In this document: piece after piece, positions 24,482 through 35,848 of the stretch
Layout of the letters: each line of letters starts with the position of its first letter
Position numbering within the stretch: the first letter of the stretch is position 1
Assembly (NCBI GenBank): GCA_002943765.1
Contig: PQWQ01000005.1
Location: forward strand, 3,287,001-3,351,000
Source of the DNA: Psoroptes ovis
Lineage: Eukaryota > Arthropoda > Arachnida > Sarcoptiformes > Psoroptidae
DNA: 64,000 bases
Direction of reading: 5' to 3'
The notes under the pieces: generated by a model
Database searches by the model: none
What the model saw: the letters and a program-made list of their open reading frames with translations, nothing else
Told to the model about the DNA's origin: nothing
Program-made: the position numbers and the translations under genes

Positions 24482-24775
24482 ATGGCCAATCAATCAACAT
24501 CATCATTGATCAATGGATCTACATCGAAATTCTCCAAATTATTGAATCATTCAACTACAACAGTAGGGATCGTCAATAAGCTGTTACCGAATCGTGATAT
24601 AAACACTTGGATCGTCATTATTGGCCTCATAATGACCATTGTATTCGTATTGTTGGCAATTTTGTGTTTGTTTTCAATTGATAAATTTAATCGTAAAACA
24701 ACAACGGCAGCGAAAACGAATAATGATTCATTCGCATTGATTAATCTTCAAATAAAAACAATTAAAAATGTTTAA
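24482..24775 (+). CDS. Possible small single-pass membrane protein
   Basis: A 97-residue open frame starting with ATGG. The N-terminal 41 residues are Ser/Thr/Asn-rich with several N-x-S/T sites. A strong hydrophobic helix at about residues 43-66 (WIVIIGLIMTIVFVLLAILC) follows, then a basic segment and a short tail. This layout suggests a type III or tail-exposed membrane micropeptide. I recognise no family. It starts about 70 bp after the INTS6 polyadenylation signal and no AATAAA follows closely. It could instead be an exon of a larger gene or a chance frame. Confidence 0.35.
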   Translation: MANQSTSSLINGSTSKFSKLLNHSTTTVGIVNKLLPNRDINTWIVIIGLIMTIVFVLLAILCLFSIDKFNRKTTTAAKTNNDSFALINLQIKTIKNV

Positions 24776-24978
24776 AATTTGATTGAAATTTGGCGTAATT
24801 TAAGGCTCAATTCAAGGGTTTGAATCGATTCGAGTTCAAAATCAAGAGGCTATTGAAGAGGTGTGTGACTTTTTAAAGGCTATAGTTGCTCTGCATATGT
24901 GTGTGTGCGTGTGTGCGTAGTGTGTGCATTGGCAGCCACAAACAAACAGTGAACAATACATTTGTCTATTTTTTTCTA

Positions 24979-25058
24979 TTAGGTTGTCCCATAAGTTTTT
25001 GCTGTTTTTTAAATTTTTTTCCATTCGAAAAACGGCAAAAACTTATGGGACAACCGAA
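24979..25058. mobile_element. Hairpin element copy 5, subtype A
   Basis: Left arm TTAGGTTGTCCCATAAGTTT, right arm ending GGGACAACCGAA, T-rich loop. Flanked by TA on both sides. Confidence 0.85.
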
Positions 25059-25764
25059 TATTTCTAAAATTCAAAAAAAGGTTTATCCTTGACAAAGCAG
25101 TAATTTTATTATTATTTTTAGACATGTAAACATTGAAAACACACATATACATCATTTACGACAACAACAAGTGGTTGTTAATTGATGATGTCGATGATGC
25201 TGATTGATTGATGTGTATTTGATGCATTTGATTTGTTTAATTTAAATGAAATTGATGAAAAATGAAATCATCATCATTTATTTGAACAATATTGATCATC
25301 AACGTGTAACGTAATCAAATCGAATCAATTGTGAGCTGCAAATCATCAACAACATCAGCTGATTTGAGCTAATTTTGAGCTGATTTAATTGTTTTTGAAT
25401 GTCTTAATGGTGATTTGTTCATTTATTTATGAATTTACCACGAGCATCCAAGTAAATTTGGATCATTTAAATCAAATTCGAATTTTTTTGAGTGTTGTAG
25501 GAAAAATTATGATTTCAAATCGATATTTGAACACGACGATCACTACTAAATCAATTGTGACCACAATTTTCAATCATCATTCCAGATCATTGCGTAAGTT
25601 GAGATTAATTGTGTTATTAATCGATTGATTGATTAATTAATCGATTAATTAATTGAACAATTGATTAATCGATTGATTGATTCATGCACCAAATACTCCT
25701 ATATATTTTCTGAAATTGAATAAAATTGAATGTGAAAACCTCATCAAAAACCTTAAATAAATCA

Positions 25765-25904
25765 CATCTGCTAGGATCCTGCCAGTGCAGGACCATATTA
25801 CACAATTATATATCCAAATACGTTTATGAATAACTATGAATATGTGTCAATATTTACAGCAGAAATTTCGTTGTCGATTCGGATGTATTTGCTTCTAGCA
25901 GATG
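25765..25904. repeat. 140-bp unit with inverted ends CATCTGCTAG
   Basis: Exact ten-base inverted arms CATCTGCTAG and CTAGCAGATG, 120 bp apart, with an inner hairpin TCCTGC/GCAGGA near 25776-25793. Only one copy seen here; could be a miniature element or chance. Confidence 0.35.
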
Positions 25905-25930
25905 ATATGGAGGGAAATATGACGAAAATA

Positions 25931-26010
25931 TTAGGCTGTCCGCAAAGTTGTTGCCGTTTTTTTCAATGATTTTCTACGATATAACCGATAAAAACTTTCC
26001 GGACAACCTA
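25931..26010. mobile_element. Hairpin element copy 6, subtype B variant
   Basis: Left arm TTAGGCTGTCCGCAAAGTTG, centre TTTCTACGATATAACCG, right arm ending CCGGACAACCTA. Preceded by TA. The centre is in the opposite orientation to copies 3 and 4. Confidence 0.82.
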
Positions 26011-26988
26011 TTACTAACAAATGTACGAACGAATACAAATCAAATGAATAAATAAACAATTATCCCCTCATTTAGCCACAAAATGCGGTTGATGTGTGTG
26101 TGTTTGATGTGGATATAACAACAATTGTAAATCGTTAAAGTGCAGAAATCGCTTTGAAATCGTTCGTAATTCGCTTGATTTTCGACTATTTAATGTGTGA
26201 TCATCAGTGTTCATGATTTTTCTAGTAAAAAACAGAAATTATCACATAAATGTGCGAAATTGAACGCCGAAATTGACAAAATTCAATAAGTATTAATTGA
26301 TATTATCAATCTTGAATCAATCGTAATTCGCTCCGAATCATTTCCTTGGTTAATTCATTGATTGAATTGAATTGATTGATTGATTCCATTTAACATTGAA
26401 TGTACGAACATTGAAGGACTGAAAGTCTTAAACAACTCGATTCACTGATAAATTTTCTGTGATTTTTTTTCTAATTTCATTCAATTTATTTTTGTTGATA
26501 AATTGTCATTTTGATAATTATTATCATTATGATCAGCTGTTCATTTCACTTGTCATTTGCAGTGAAACAGTGATAACCATTAAACAATTCAAAGACTTTT
26601 AATCATCAAATTCGTAGATTTTCACCAGTGAAATCAATTCTTCGATCGTTCTTGTTTTTATTCGTGATTCACCATCGAAAATCATTGATCTGATTGATCG
26701 TAATCATCGTTTAATTGAATCAAATCAACAGAATTTAATCAATTAAGAAAAGCGAATTAAGAAGAAACGTTGAGCCTGAAAATTGCCTTAACACCGAGCC
26801 AAAAACTACCTTGAATAACGGTAAATTGACATTACAATTGACAAGTAAACAATCAATCATAAATCATAATTCTGTTATGTCACATGTGGTGATTTATGGA
26901 GATAATTTGATGATGATCACTTATTTTTCCTAATTTATTCTGTCAGAATTATTTTTCAGTGCATTCGTTTAATTAAAACTGAAAGAAA

Positions 26989-27144
26989 TTAACCCTTAGC
27001 ACTCTAGGCATTTACAGCGCAAGCAAGCCAGCAGCTCTACAATTTTTCAGACTCACGTAAAATGGTGACTGAGGAGCGCCTATCGAGTCGGTGCATTACA
27101 TCTTATGGTGAGTGATGGTCACCGCTCGAGTTTTAAGGCGTTAA
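26989..27144. mobile_element. TTAA-flanked 155-bp miniature element, copy 1 (inverted)
   Basis: Starts TTAACCCTTAGCACTC and ends TTTTAAGGCGTTAA. The interior, read on the minus strand, matches the copies at 54378 and 56594 along nearly the whole length, for example GTCACCATTTTA and GCGCTGTAAATGCC. TTAA boundaries and CCCTTA ends suggest a piggyBac-type non-autonomous element. Confidence 0.8.
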
Positions 27145-27922
27145 TATATTCAGTTATGAGAGTGTACAAAAATGAATGAATTCTTATTCAAATTTCTTCA
27201 ATATTAATTCATTTGTTTATTTACATTTTATTATTATTCAAAACAACAACAGCGTTAACGTCAAAGAATAACAATGTTGAACGTAAATGCTTAATTGCAA
27301 TTGCAATTATTATCGTCATAATAATTTATTTAAGAGAAATTATTTTTAGAATTTCTTTGAGTTTAAATTTGAAAATTCTTTTCTGTTTTGTTTATTTGTT
27401 TATTTATGAATTTCGGCTTCAATTCTTGAAGATTTTTGAAATTTGATTGTTGACATTCGAAGCCCCTAAAACGATTCAAAGTCTTCATAAAGCCTTTTTC
27501 GAAGACCTAAAGCCTTAGAAATTTTGTTATTTTGTTTCATTTTTTCAAAGATATAACTCTTGAACGGTAATATTTATTGATTTTCATTTCATTTTTGATG
27601 ATTTCTCTCTTGTATTTTCCCATTAATTTAAACGTGAAAAACGAGTTCTCTGTTTTGATTTATTGAATTGAATTCATTTCAATGATTATCATTAATTCAC
27701 AAATGATTTCATCATGATGGTAATTTTCTGTCCCTGAATCATTTGAATTTGATTCGACTGATACAAATGATACAAAATTTTACATGACATTCACTCATTT
27801 TTCGATTTAAAATCGAATTAATTTTTTTTGATTAATTAATTGCTTTTTCTCTTTTTACCTCGCTAGTGTTCATTAAACATTCATTTATTTCATCATCATC
27901 ATCATTATTATCATCGTCATCA

Positions 27923-30475
27923 ATGAATGATCCAGAAATTATGGACAAAAAATGCCATGATTCGATACAAAATGATAACACCACAGCATCATCAACGATA
28001 ATGTCTAAAACAATTATGAATAATACGAATAATACGAATATTCTATCATCAGCATCATCAACATCATCGATTATGAATGGTGGACAACATTCAAATCAAC
28101 TACAACAACAGCCACATCAGCTACAACAGCAACAATCAATCACTGGTGGTGGTTTGGTAGCGAATGCATCACGCCGTCATCAAAGACGTATTAATATGCA
28201 TCGAATATTTGTTAATCGATCGATGCATTTGGAAAAAATAAAATTTTTTGGTTTCGATATGGATTATACATTGGCCATATATAAAAGTCCAGATTTTGAA
28301 TCACTATCATTTGATTTAGTCAAAGAATATTTGATCAAAATGGGTTATCCATCCGATCTGGATCAATTCATTTTTGATCCAACATTTCCTGTTCGAGGAT
28401 TATGGTTCGATACTGAAACTGGTAATCTTTTAAAAGTTGATCCTTATGGCAATATATTGGTTGCTGTGTTTGGTTTTCGTTTCCTAAAAACGTTTGTATT
28501 TCTATTATTTTTGAAATATTTGAATTTTAAATTAATTCAATGCTTTATTCTCATTTGAATTTAGATCAGAAATATACTCGATATATCCGAATAAATTTGT
28601 ACAATTAGATGAATCAAGAATATATGTATTGAATACATTATTTGCACAACCAGAAACTTATCTATTAGCATGTGTTATTGATTTTTTTTCCAATTCACCT
28701 GATTATATAAGGTAAATGTAAATGTAAATGTTGATTATATCTTGATATATATTGGGCTGTCCCATAAGTTCTAGCCGTTTTTCCAATCAATTTTCTACAA
28801 TATAACCAGCAAAAACTTTGCGGACAACCTTATATCTTGATAATACATTAACATTAATTGATTATCATTATCGTTTTATCTTTTCATCTGATCATTTCAT
28901 CATTCAACATCTTGCAGAGTCAAAGAAAATGGCCACCATGGTGTAAAGGCTAAAGCCGGTAATTTATTCATGTCATATAAAAGCATTTTTCAAGATGTAC
29001 GATCAGCATTCGATTGGGCACATGTCAAAGTAATTCGAATTTGAATTAATTCAAATTGAAATTAATTTTGATCAATTTTTTTCTTCGTAAAATCATCTAA
29101 CCACATCAAATTAGGGTTCATTAAAGGAAAAAACGGTGAATGATATTGAAAAATACATACATCAAGATCATCGATTACCATTACTGCTTGATCGAATGCA
29201 TGAAAATGGAAAGAAAATATTTTTATTAACAAATTCTGGTTATAATTATACGGAAAAAGTAATGAATTACTTGTTTCAAGTACCATCAGCATCGAATCGT
29301 TCATGGAAATCTTATTTCGATTTTATTGTTGTCGATGCACGTAAACCACTGTTTTTCGATGAAGGTACTATATTACGTCAAGTTGATGTTAATACTGGTG
29401 CGCTACAAATCGGTACACCAACCGGTCCATTTAAACCTGGACATGTTTATTCGGGTGGCTGTTGTGATGTATTCACCGAATTGATTGGCGCCAAAGGTAA
29501 AGATGTATTATATATTGGTGATCATATTTATGGTGACATTCTTAAATCGAAAAAGAGACGTGGTTGGCGTACATTTTTAGTGGTGCCTGAACTACAAAAA
29601 GAATTAGATATTTGGATGAATAAACGTCTGCTATTCGAACGTTTGAATGATTTAGATGTACAATTAGGTGATATGTATGTAAATATGGATTCTAGTTCAA
29701 GAGATAAACCTGATATTAAAAATGTACGAAATCAAATACGTGAAACCATACACGAGCTGGATATGAGTTACGGAATATTGGGCAGTATTTTCCGTTGTGG
29801 ATCACGACAAACACATTTTGCTAATCAATTATGTCGTTTTGCTGATCTTTATTCGAGTACATTTCTAAATCTTATGTATTATCCGTTTAGTTATATGTTT
29901 CGTGCACCACCGATGCTGGTAAGTTCAATAATCTTGATTTGAGATCAAAATTAATTAATCATAATCCATTTAATGTACAAAAGATGGCACATGAATCAAC
30001 TGTTGAACATGAAAATGATGATTGCCTGAATCTATGGGACAGTAATTCAATGGACGCCAGCTTTGACGGCGCAACAACAGCGACCATTACGAACAATGAA
30101 TCGACGAATGAACAACAACAACGAAATAGCAAACAATCGACGGAACAAATGAAATTGGATGAAGAATCAACGAAAATAAGCATTGAATCTAATGCCAGTA
30201 GCAGCAATAATATTAACATTACCACCACTGCTGCAACATTAAACAGCATCACCAGTGACCGTTCGAATTCACCATCATTGATTGATCGTTATGATCGTCA
30301 ACGTTCAATCGGACAAATTGTTGAAAAAGTACAACAAAAAATATCGCATCAAAATTCGGTTCCACATTTGTTTGCTGAAACACCGAAAGAAATAACACAT
30401 CATCATGATACGGATGATGAAGATACGGATCATTCATCGACAAATTCAGATCAAAATGATGATAAAGATAAGTGA
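27923..30475 (+). CDS. NT5C2: Cytosolic purine 5'-nucleotidase (cN-II)
   Basis: Five coding exons, 27923-28491, 28565-28711, 28918-29029, 29115-29918 and 29984-30475, all phase-consistent, give 707 residues; human cN-II has 561. After about 85 residues of Ser/Thr/Gln-rich sequence comes MHRIFVNRSMHLEKIKFFGF. The catalytic DMDYT follows, with the nucleophile D112 and acid/base D114 of the HAD superfamily. Later blocks VDARKPLFFDEGTILRQVD, GDHIYGDILKSKKRRGWRT and GSRQTHFANQLCRFADLY match the family nearly word for word. The C-terminus has MAHESTVEH, then a Ser/Asn-rich insertion, then PKEITHHHD and an acidic tail, like the acidic tail of cN-II. The enzyme hydrolyses IMP and GMP and can transfer phosphate to nucleosides. 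The reading frame stays open 5' of the ATG to a strong acceptor at 27866, so the protein may begin in an unseen upstream exon. Confidence 0.94.
28752..28832. mobile_element. Hairpin element copy 7, mixed subtype, in an NT5C2 intron
   Basis: The left arm TTGGGCTGTCCCATAAGTTC is subtype A. The right half, with TTCTACAATATAACC and AACTTTGCGGACAACC, is subtype B. It lies wholly inside the 206-bp intron 28712-28917, the longest internal intron of NT5C2. Removing the element would leave an intron of about 125 bp. Confidence 0.82.
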
Positions 30476-31094
30476 CATACCACCTCATTAAAATAATAAT
30501 TCAAAAACTGAAATTGCCTAGAACATTTTACATTAATTACAATCACACGATTAACTACTACGATTATCATCTTATTTTCTCCTTCTTGGTGCTCACATTC
30601 GATTTGTTTACATTTTGATTGTTTTTTCTTTGTTTTTTTTTCAATTTGATTAATTTGTCAAATTATTTTGTTGTTTGTTCATTTGTTTTTGTTCAATTTG
30701 TTTTTTGTTTCAATTCAACTTGTATGTCTTTGCTCATTAATAATTATTATTAATCGATTAATCGATTGCTTATTGATCATCGAGTTTTTTTTTCAGATTA
30801 ATTTTTAAATAAACTTTTGATTTTGTTGATCAATCATCATTGATTGTTGTTGTTTATTGCTTTTGTTTATCACCGATTTTTTTATCATGAAAAATGTTTT
30901 CAAATGATTTGAATGCTTTGAATCAATGATTGAATGTATTACGAACAGCCTTGAAGATATGGATTTATCAATGATTAAGCGACTTGATCAATTTCGGCGA
31001 TAATTTGTGTGTACACTGGTAAGTTACAATCGAGTTCAATTCAATATTGATCAATTTCATTCATTAAATCATTTATTTATTCACCAAAAAAAAA
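30476..31094. other. NT5C2 3' region and APMAP-like gene promoter
   Basis: About 620 bp without a gene, T-rich. AATAAA at 30808-30813 is a plausible NT5C2 polyadenylation signal. A donor-like CTG|GTAAGT at 31018-31020 has no clear partner before the next ATG. Confidence 0.45.
30808..30813 (+). terminator. Polyadenylation signal AATAAA of NT5C2
   Basis: Canonical hexamer about 330 bp after the stop codon. Confidence 0.4.
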
Positions 31095-32444
31095 ATGGCT
31101 TTTATTTCGAATTGTTTGGGCAAAATTTTTAAATTTTGTCTTAAATATTCATTCGTTATTCTTATACCTTTAATAGCGATCATATATGCTCCTTCAGCTA
31201 ATTTCCTTCTAGATATCGAACCAAAATCACTGACTGTATCACTGCCAGAAACATTGAAATATTTTCAACAAAATAAAATCGAAACATGGAAAACAACATT
31301 TGAATATGTATCGAATACTAAAGGGCTGATTAATGGTCCAAATTCATTGGCATATGATCGGAAAACTAATCGTTTGATTACCGGATCAGATGATGGTTAT
31401 TTATATCGTATCGATATTGATAATAATCATAAAGTACAAAAATTATTCAAATTAATTGATGATCAATTATTGATGCAGAAACAAAAGGACAATAGCCCTC
31501 AATACATACTGCATCCATCAAGCTTGAAATTCAATTCCAAAGGTGCGCTGTTCGTTGTTGAACCAATGTTTGGTGTATTTAAAATTGAAAATATATTCAC
31601 CAATAAACCGAAGATTGAATTAATTATGGACATTGAAAAAACGGCTTCCCTCGGACGTAAAAGCACCTTTCTAGCTGATTTAATAGTTCAAGAAAAATCA
31701 ACAGGTGGTCATATGGTCTATGTATCAGATGTTAGTTCGAAATTTTCTCCTCAGCATTCGGCCGCATTAATTTTATCATCTGATTCTGATGGTCGTATTT
31801 TACGTTATGATACTGATACGGGTAAAATTGATGTATTAGTTTCAGATCTATTCTTTCCAAATGGTATGGAAATGTTCCCAGATAACAATGGATTCATATT
31901 CACTGAAACTGTTAATCGTACTATATGGAAATATTTATTTAAAGATCAAAAAGCAAGCATTCTAATGACATCATTACCATCGGAACCGGATAAAATTCGT
32001 TCTAGCGCAAATGGTCAAACATTTTGGGTAGCATTATTACGGCCAAGAACATTGAACAATCCATCTGTATATGATCGATTGATGCTTAATTTACCAATGT
32101 TTCGAAAATTTTTGGTACGAACATTGGATTTAACTGGCCGTATGTTGGAATGGTCATATCGAATAACATCGGTTGACAGGCTTAAATGTTTGTCGAAACA
32201 ATTCAGATCGATGAGAATCTTAGAAAAAATTGATCATACATTCAATCATGGTGGTATGTTGATTGAATTTGATTTGAATGGTAAAATATTACGGACCATT
32301 TATAAAACGGATAAAAATTCCGAATATTTATCATGGCCAAGTGAAATACGTGAAATTGTAGGCAGCAATTCGAATGAACGCATCCTTTACATTGGTTCAT
32401 GTCGTTCATTTCATCCGATCAGGAAAATTGTTTTGAAAGAATAA
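31095..32444 (+). CDS. APMAP: APMAP-like strictosidine-synthase-family membrane protein
   Basis: Uninterrupted 449-residue frame; human APMAP has 416. An N-terminal signal anchor at about residues 14-36 (FCLKYSFVILIPLIAIIYAP) is followed by a six-bladed propeller of the strictosidine synthase family. Recognisable blocks are GLINGPNSLAYD, ITGSDDGYLYRID, VSDLFFPNGMEMFPDNNGFIF and LPSEPDKIRSSANGQTFWVALL. The last matches the family's PDNIRxxxxGxxWV motif. The protein should sit in the endoplasmic reticulum or plasma membrane with the propeller outside the cytosol. Vertebrate APMAP has arylesterase activity and binds lipids or amyloid precursor protein; plant enzymatic activity is not implied. 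The gene has no intron, unusual among its neighbours. ATG at 31095 is the first in frame and is followed by G. Confidence 0.87.
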   Translation: MAFISNCLGKIFKFCLKYSFVILIPLIAIIYAPSANFLLDIEPKSLTVSLPETLKYFQQNKIETWKTTFEYVSNTKGLINGPNSLAYDRKTNRLITGSDDGYLYRIDIDNNHKVQKLFKLIDDQLLMQKQKDNSPQYILHPSSLKFNSKGALFVVEPMFGVFKIENIFTNKPKIELIMDIEKTASLGRKSTFLADLIVQEKSTGGHMVYVSDVSSKFSPQHSAALILSSDSDGRILRYDTDTGKIDVLVSDLFFPNGMEMFPDNNGFIFTETVNRTIWKYLFKDQKASILMTSLPSEPDKIRSSANGQTFWVALLRPRTLNNPSVYDRLMLNLPMFRKFLVRTLDLTGRMLEWSYRITSVDRLKCLSKQFRSMRILEKIDHTFNHGGMLIEFDLNGKILRTIYKTDKNSEYLSWPSEIREIVGSNSNERILYIGSCRSFHPIRKIVLKE

Positions 32445-32658
32445 AAATTTTGAACATTTTGAAATTTCGAAAATTTAAATGTTTTTGGAAAAAAATGTAA
32501 ACAATGCAGAGCGTGGCGCCATCTGTTGTCGTTTTTTGGTAAATAAAGCAATTTATATGTTTACAACGTGGTCAAATCTGGTTTTTGAATTTCTTGTGAT
32601 TATAGCATCAATTATTTTGATTTTGATTCATTTTTTATGTGAAAATATTGTATGAAAA
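32445..32658. promoter_or_regulatory. Short spacer between APMAP-like gene and FARSA
   Basis: Only 214 bp separate stop and start. AATAAA at 32542-32547 probably ends the upstream transcript, leaving about 110 bp for the FARSA promoter and leader. Confidence 0.45.
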
Positions 32659-34310
32659 ATGTCCGATCAAGAATTAAGCCAATTATTATTGGATAAATTG
32701 AATATTTTAGAGCCTCAGGCACTGATTAATTCATTAGATTTTGCACAAGAAAATCAATTCGATCATCAAAAAGTTGTCGGCGCAGTTAAATCATTACAAT
32801 CATTAGTAGAATTAATATCGGCAACACAAATCGAATCAAAACGTTATGAGCTGACCGGTGAAGGTGAACAAATTGTCGAACATGGTAGCCATGAATATCG
32901 TGTATGGTCAGCAATACCAAACGATGGTTCAATACTGCAACAAGATTTAATGAAATCAATTCCAGATGCAAATGTAGCTAAGCTAGGTTTCGCTAAAGCA
33001 ATGTCAAACAAATGGATATCATTGGATAAATCATCCGGTAAACCGATAGTCAAACGAAACAATGCAAATGTCAAGGATGAAATACGTATTTTACTAAGGT
33101 TAATCAAAAGTGGTGCAGCTAATAAAGTAAATATGATTAATTTTACTTGAAAACTTTTAAAAATTGATATTTTCATAAATAGTTGAACGATCAACAACGA
33201 AATGATCTAAAGAAAAGAAAATTGATACAAGAAATTACCGAGAAAAGCTACGATATAAAACGTGGAACCAATTTCCGAACGTCGATTGAAAAACCAGAAA
33301 CTGATTTAACATATGAAATGATATCGAAGAATACATGGCGTACTAAAACATTTAAAGAATATAATTTCAATGCATTAGGTATTGCACCTGATTGCGGACA
33401 CCTACATCCACTGTTAAAAGTACGAGAACAATTTCGTCAAATTTTCTTGGAAATGGGTTTCGAAGAAATGGCCACCAATAATTTTGTTGAAAGTTCATTT
33501 TGGTGTTTCGATACGTTGTTCGTGCCGCAAAAACATCCAGCACGTGATCTACAAGATACCTTCTATTTATCCGATCCAGCTGAATGTAATTCCGTTCCGA
33601 AAGATTATATGGAACGTGTACGTGCTGTCCACGAAAATGGTGGTGATTGTGGTTCAATCGGTTATCATTATGAATGGAAAGAATCGGAAACGAAGAAAAA
33701 TGTTTTACGAACTCATACGACAGCTGTTTCAGCTCGGATGCTGTACCGAATCGCTCAACAATATCATAAACAAAAATCTTTGAATGATGATAACGGGTTT
33801 CCACCGGTGAAATTTTTCAGTATTGATCGTGTATTCCGTAATGAAACATTGGACGCCACACATTTGGCTGAATTTAATCAAATCGAAGGTGTTGTGGCGG
33901 ATAAAAATTTGACTCTCGGTCATTTAATGGGTATGATTAAAGCTTTTTTCGAAAAATTGGGCATCACCGATATACGATTCAAACCAACTTATAACCCTTA
34001 TACTGAACCATCAATGGAAATGTATAGCTATCATAATGGCCTCAAAAAATGGGTTGAAATTGGTAATTCTGGTTTGTTTCGTCCTGAAATGCTTCGACCT
34101 ATGGGTTTGCCTGAAAATATTAATGTTTTAGGTTGGGGCCTATCATTGGAGCGGCCAACAATGATCAAATATGGTCTATCGAATATACGTGATTTAGTTG
34201 GACATAAAATTGATTTACAAATGGTTTATGATAATCCTGTTTGTATTCTTGAACCGCGAGAGAAAACAAAGCCGATCCTCAAAGATAGTCAATCGCTGAT
34301 AACCGCATAA
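32659..34310 (+). CDS. FARSA: Phenylalanine-tRNA ligase alpha subunit, cytosolic
   Basis: Exons 32659-33126 and 33183-34310, with a 56-bp intron, give 531 residues; human FARSA has 508. The N-terminal winged-helix DNA-binding-like repeats (LLDKLNILEPQALINSLDFA) are those of the eukaryotic and archaeal alpha subunit. The catalytic core shows HLHPLLKVREQFRQIFLEMG (motif 1 region). It also shows motif 2 FSIDRVFRNETLDATHLAEF and motif 3 GWGLSLERPTMIKYGL. The alpha subunit pairs with beta as a heterotetramer and charges tRNA-Phe in the cytosol. The beta gene is not in this window. An AATAAA at 34374-34379 ends the transcript unit. Confidence 0.97.
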
Positions 34311-34373
34311 TTGCGAAGCATTTCGTATTAAATAAGTGAATAATCGTTTTCTTAATTAATTTTTTCTTAATTG

Positions 34374-34379
34374 AATAAA
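34374..34379 (+). terminator. Polyadenylation signal AATAAA of FARSA
   Basis: Canonical hexamer 64 bp after the FARSA stop codon. Confidence 0.55.
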
Positions 34380-35016
34380 GCTCAATTATAGAAGCTATCG
34401 AATCAAATCAATTGAATTGAATTGAATCGAATCGAATCGAATCGATCAAATGACAATTATTTTTTAAATTAATCAATGGGAATTGTGAAAGATGTTTGAT
34501 TTTCAACAATTTTTTGAAAATCAAAATCGAATGTATCCAAATCAATCCTATTTAAATTGATTTGAAGTGATGGGGAGAGGATACCATCATCAACATTTAA
34601 ATTATCGAATTAATCAACTGATCTGATGATTAAAACCAATTTGGCTCGTTCGTTCGTTCGTGTTATCATCAATGATTGAAGTATATACAATGACAATAAA
34701 TGTGTTTATCATTCGATTTGATTTGACTAAATGATTGATTGATTGATCAATTCAATCAATTCAATCCAATCTAAGAAATGAAAACACTAGAAATCGATAC
34801 AATCAATGTTGTTATTGTTGTGGATGTTATTGATGTTGTTATGATTGTTGTTTTGTTATTTGTTTCAAGTGTCTTTACCGTCGTCTTAGTCGTCGGTTTA
34901 TGATAATTTCTAACATATTTTACTGTTGATTATTCTTAATAATCAAAGATTAATCGATTGATCTCGAGCCATTTGAAGACATTGAGTATTACTGTATTGG
35001 GGTGGAAGGATTGTAA

Positions 35017-35096
35017 TTAGGTTGTCTGGAAAGTTTTTGCCGGTTATATCGTAGAAAATTATTGAAAAATCGGCAAGAACTTTTCGGACAACCTGA
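35017..35096. mobile_element. Hairpin element copy 8, subtype B
   Basis: Left arm TTAGGTTGTCTGGAAAGTTT, centre GGTTATATCGTAGAAAATT, right arm ending TTCGGACAACCTGA, then TA. Confidence 0.85.
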
Positions 35097-35581
35097 TAAT
35101 TATCATTGTTATTACATGTTTTTCATAAATTTTGAAAATTTTTTAAATATTTCAACAATGAATTAAACATCTAAATACCTCTCTCTTTATACAATTAATA
35201 TTTTCTTGAGAATAATTTCAATCAATCAATCAATCAATGTTTGCATTATGTTTTTCTCTCTCTCACCGTGATACAATTACTGGAATCCATGGTTATCCAA
35301 AATCGACATAACTCATATTAGATTCGCTCAAAGACAAAAAAATTGGTTATCACCGATTGGTTGTTTATTTGTTGATTTGTCGATTTGAATTGAAATGATT
35401 TGTTTACATATAAATATCAATGTTTTTTTCTTATTTGCTAAATAGTGTTTACTCAAATATTTATGTTTTGTTTAGTTTAGTTTAGTTAAAACATTAATTT
35501 ATTGAATTTTTTGAAAAATTTCAAAATATTTTGTGGTTTTTGACATATGAATCAATAATATCAATAAATCAACAATCAATA

Positions 35582-35848
35582 ATGATGATGCTCAAACATC
35601 GACCGTGTGAAAAAACATCTTCGTCGACGAAATTTACGGCAACGACAACATCAACATTATCATTATCATCATCAACAACAAAAACAACAGCAACAGGCCA
35701 TCAATCATCGACGAAATCATATTCATTGTCAACGATTCCATCATCATCGACAACAACGAATTCAACATCGAATTCACCGATTAAACTGATATCATTCGAT
35801 AATCAAAGTCATAATGCTTTGAAAATTCATAATCAACAAAAATGTAAG
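35582..35848 (+). CDS. Candidate upstream coding exon, Ser/Thr-rich (possibly WNK)
   Basis: Open frame from ATGATGATGCTC to a strong splice donor AAAAAT|GTAAGT whose GT starts at about 35845. It encodes about 88 residues that are mostly Ser and Thr after MMMLKHRPCEK, in the TCA/ACA codon style of the neighbouring low-complexity coding regions. The frame closes with a stop soon after the donor, as expected for an exon. One leftover base would join in frame to an acceptor CAACAAG ending at 45202, reading Leu-Ser-Gly-Tyr into the large WNK exon. That acceptor lacks a good pyrimidine tract, so the link is tentative. It could also belong to an unrelated gene. Confidence 0.35.

Larger units (their letters stand above)
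24776..27922. other. Intergenic region upstream of NT5C2
   Basis: No supported coding sequence. It holds two hairpin elements, one TTAA-flanked element and a wide inverted repeat at 25765-25904. A very good splice acceptor (TTTTTACCTCGCTAG, ending at 27866) lies 56 bp before the NT5C2 ATG, so part of this region should be transcribed as an upstream exon and intron. Confidence 0.5.
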
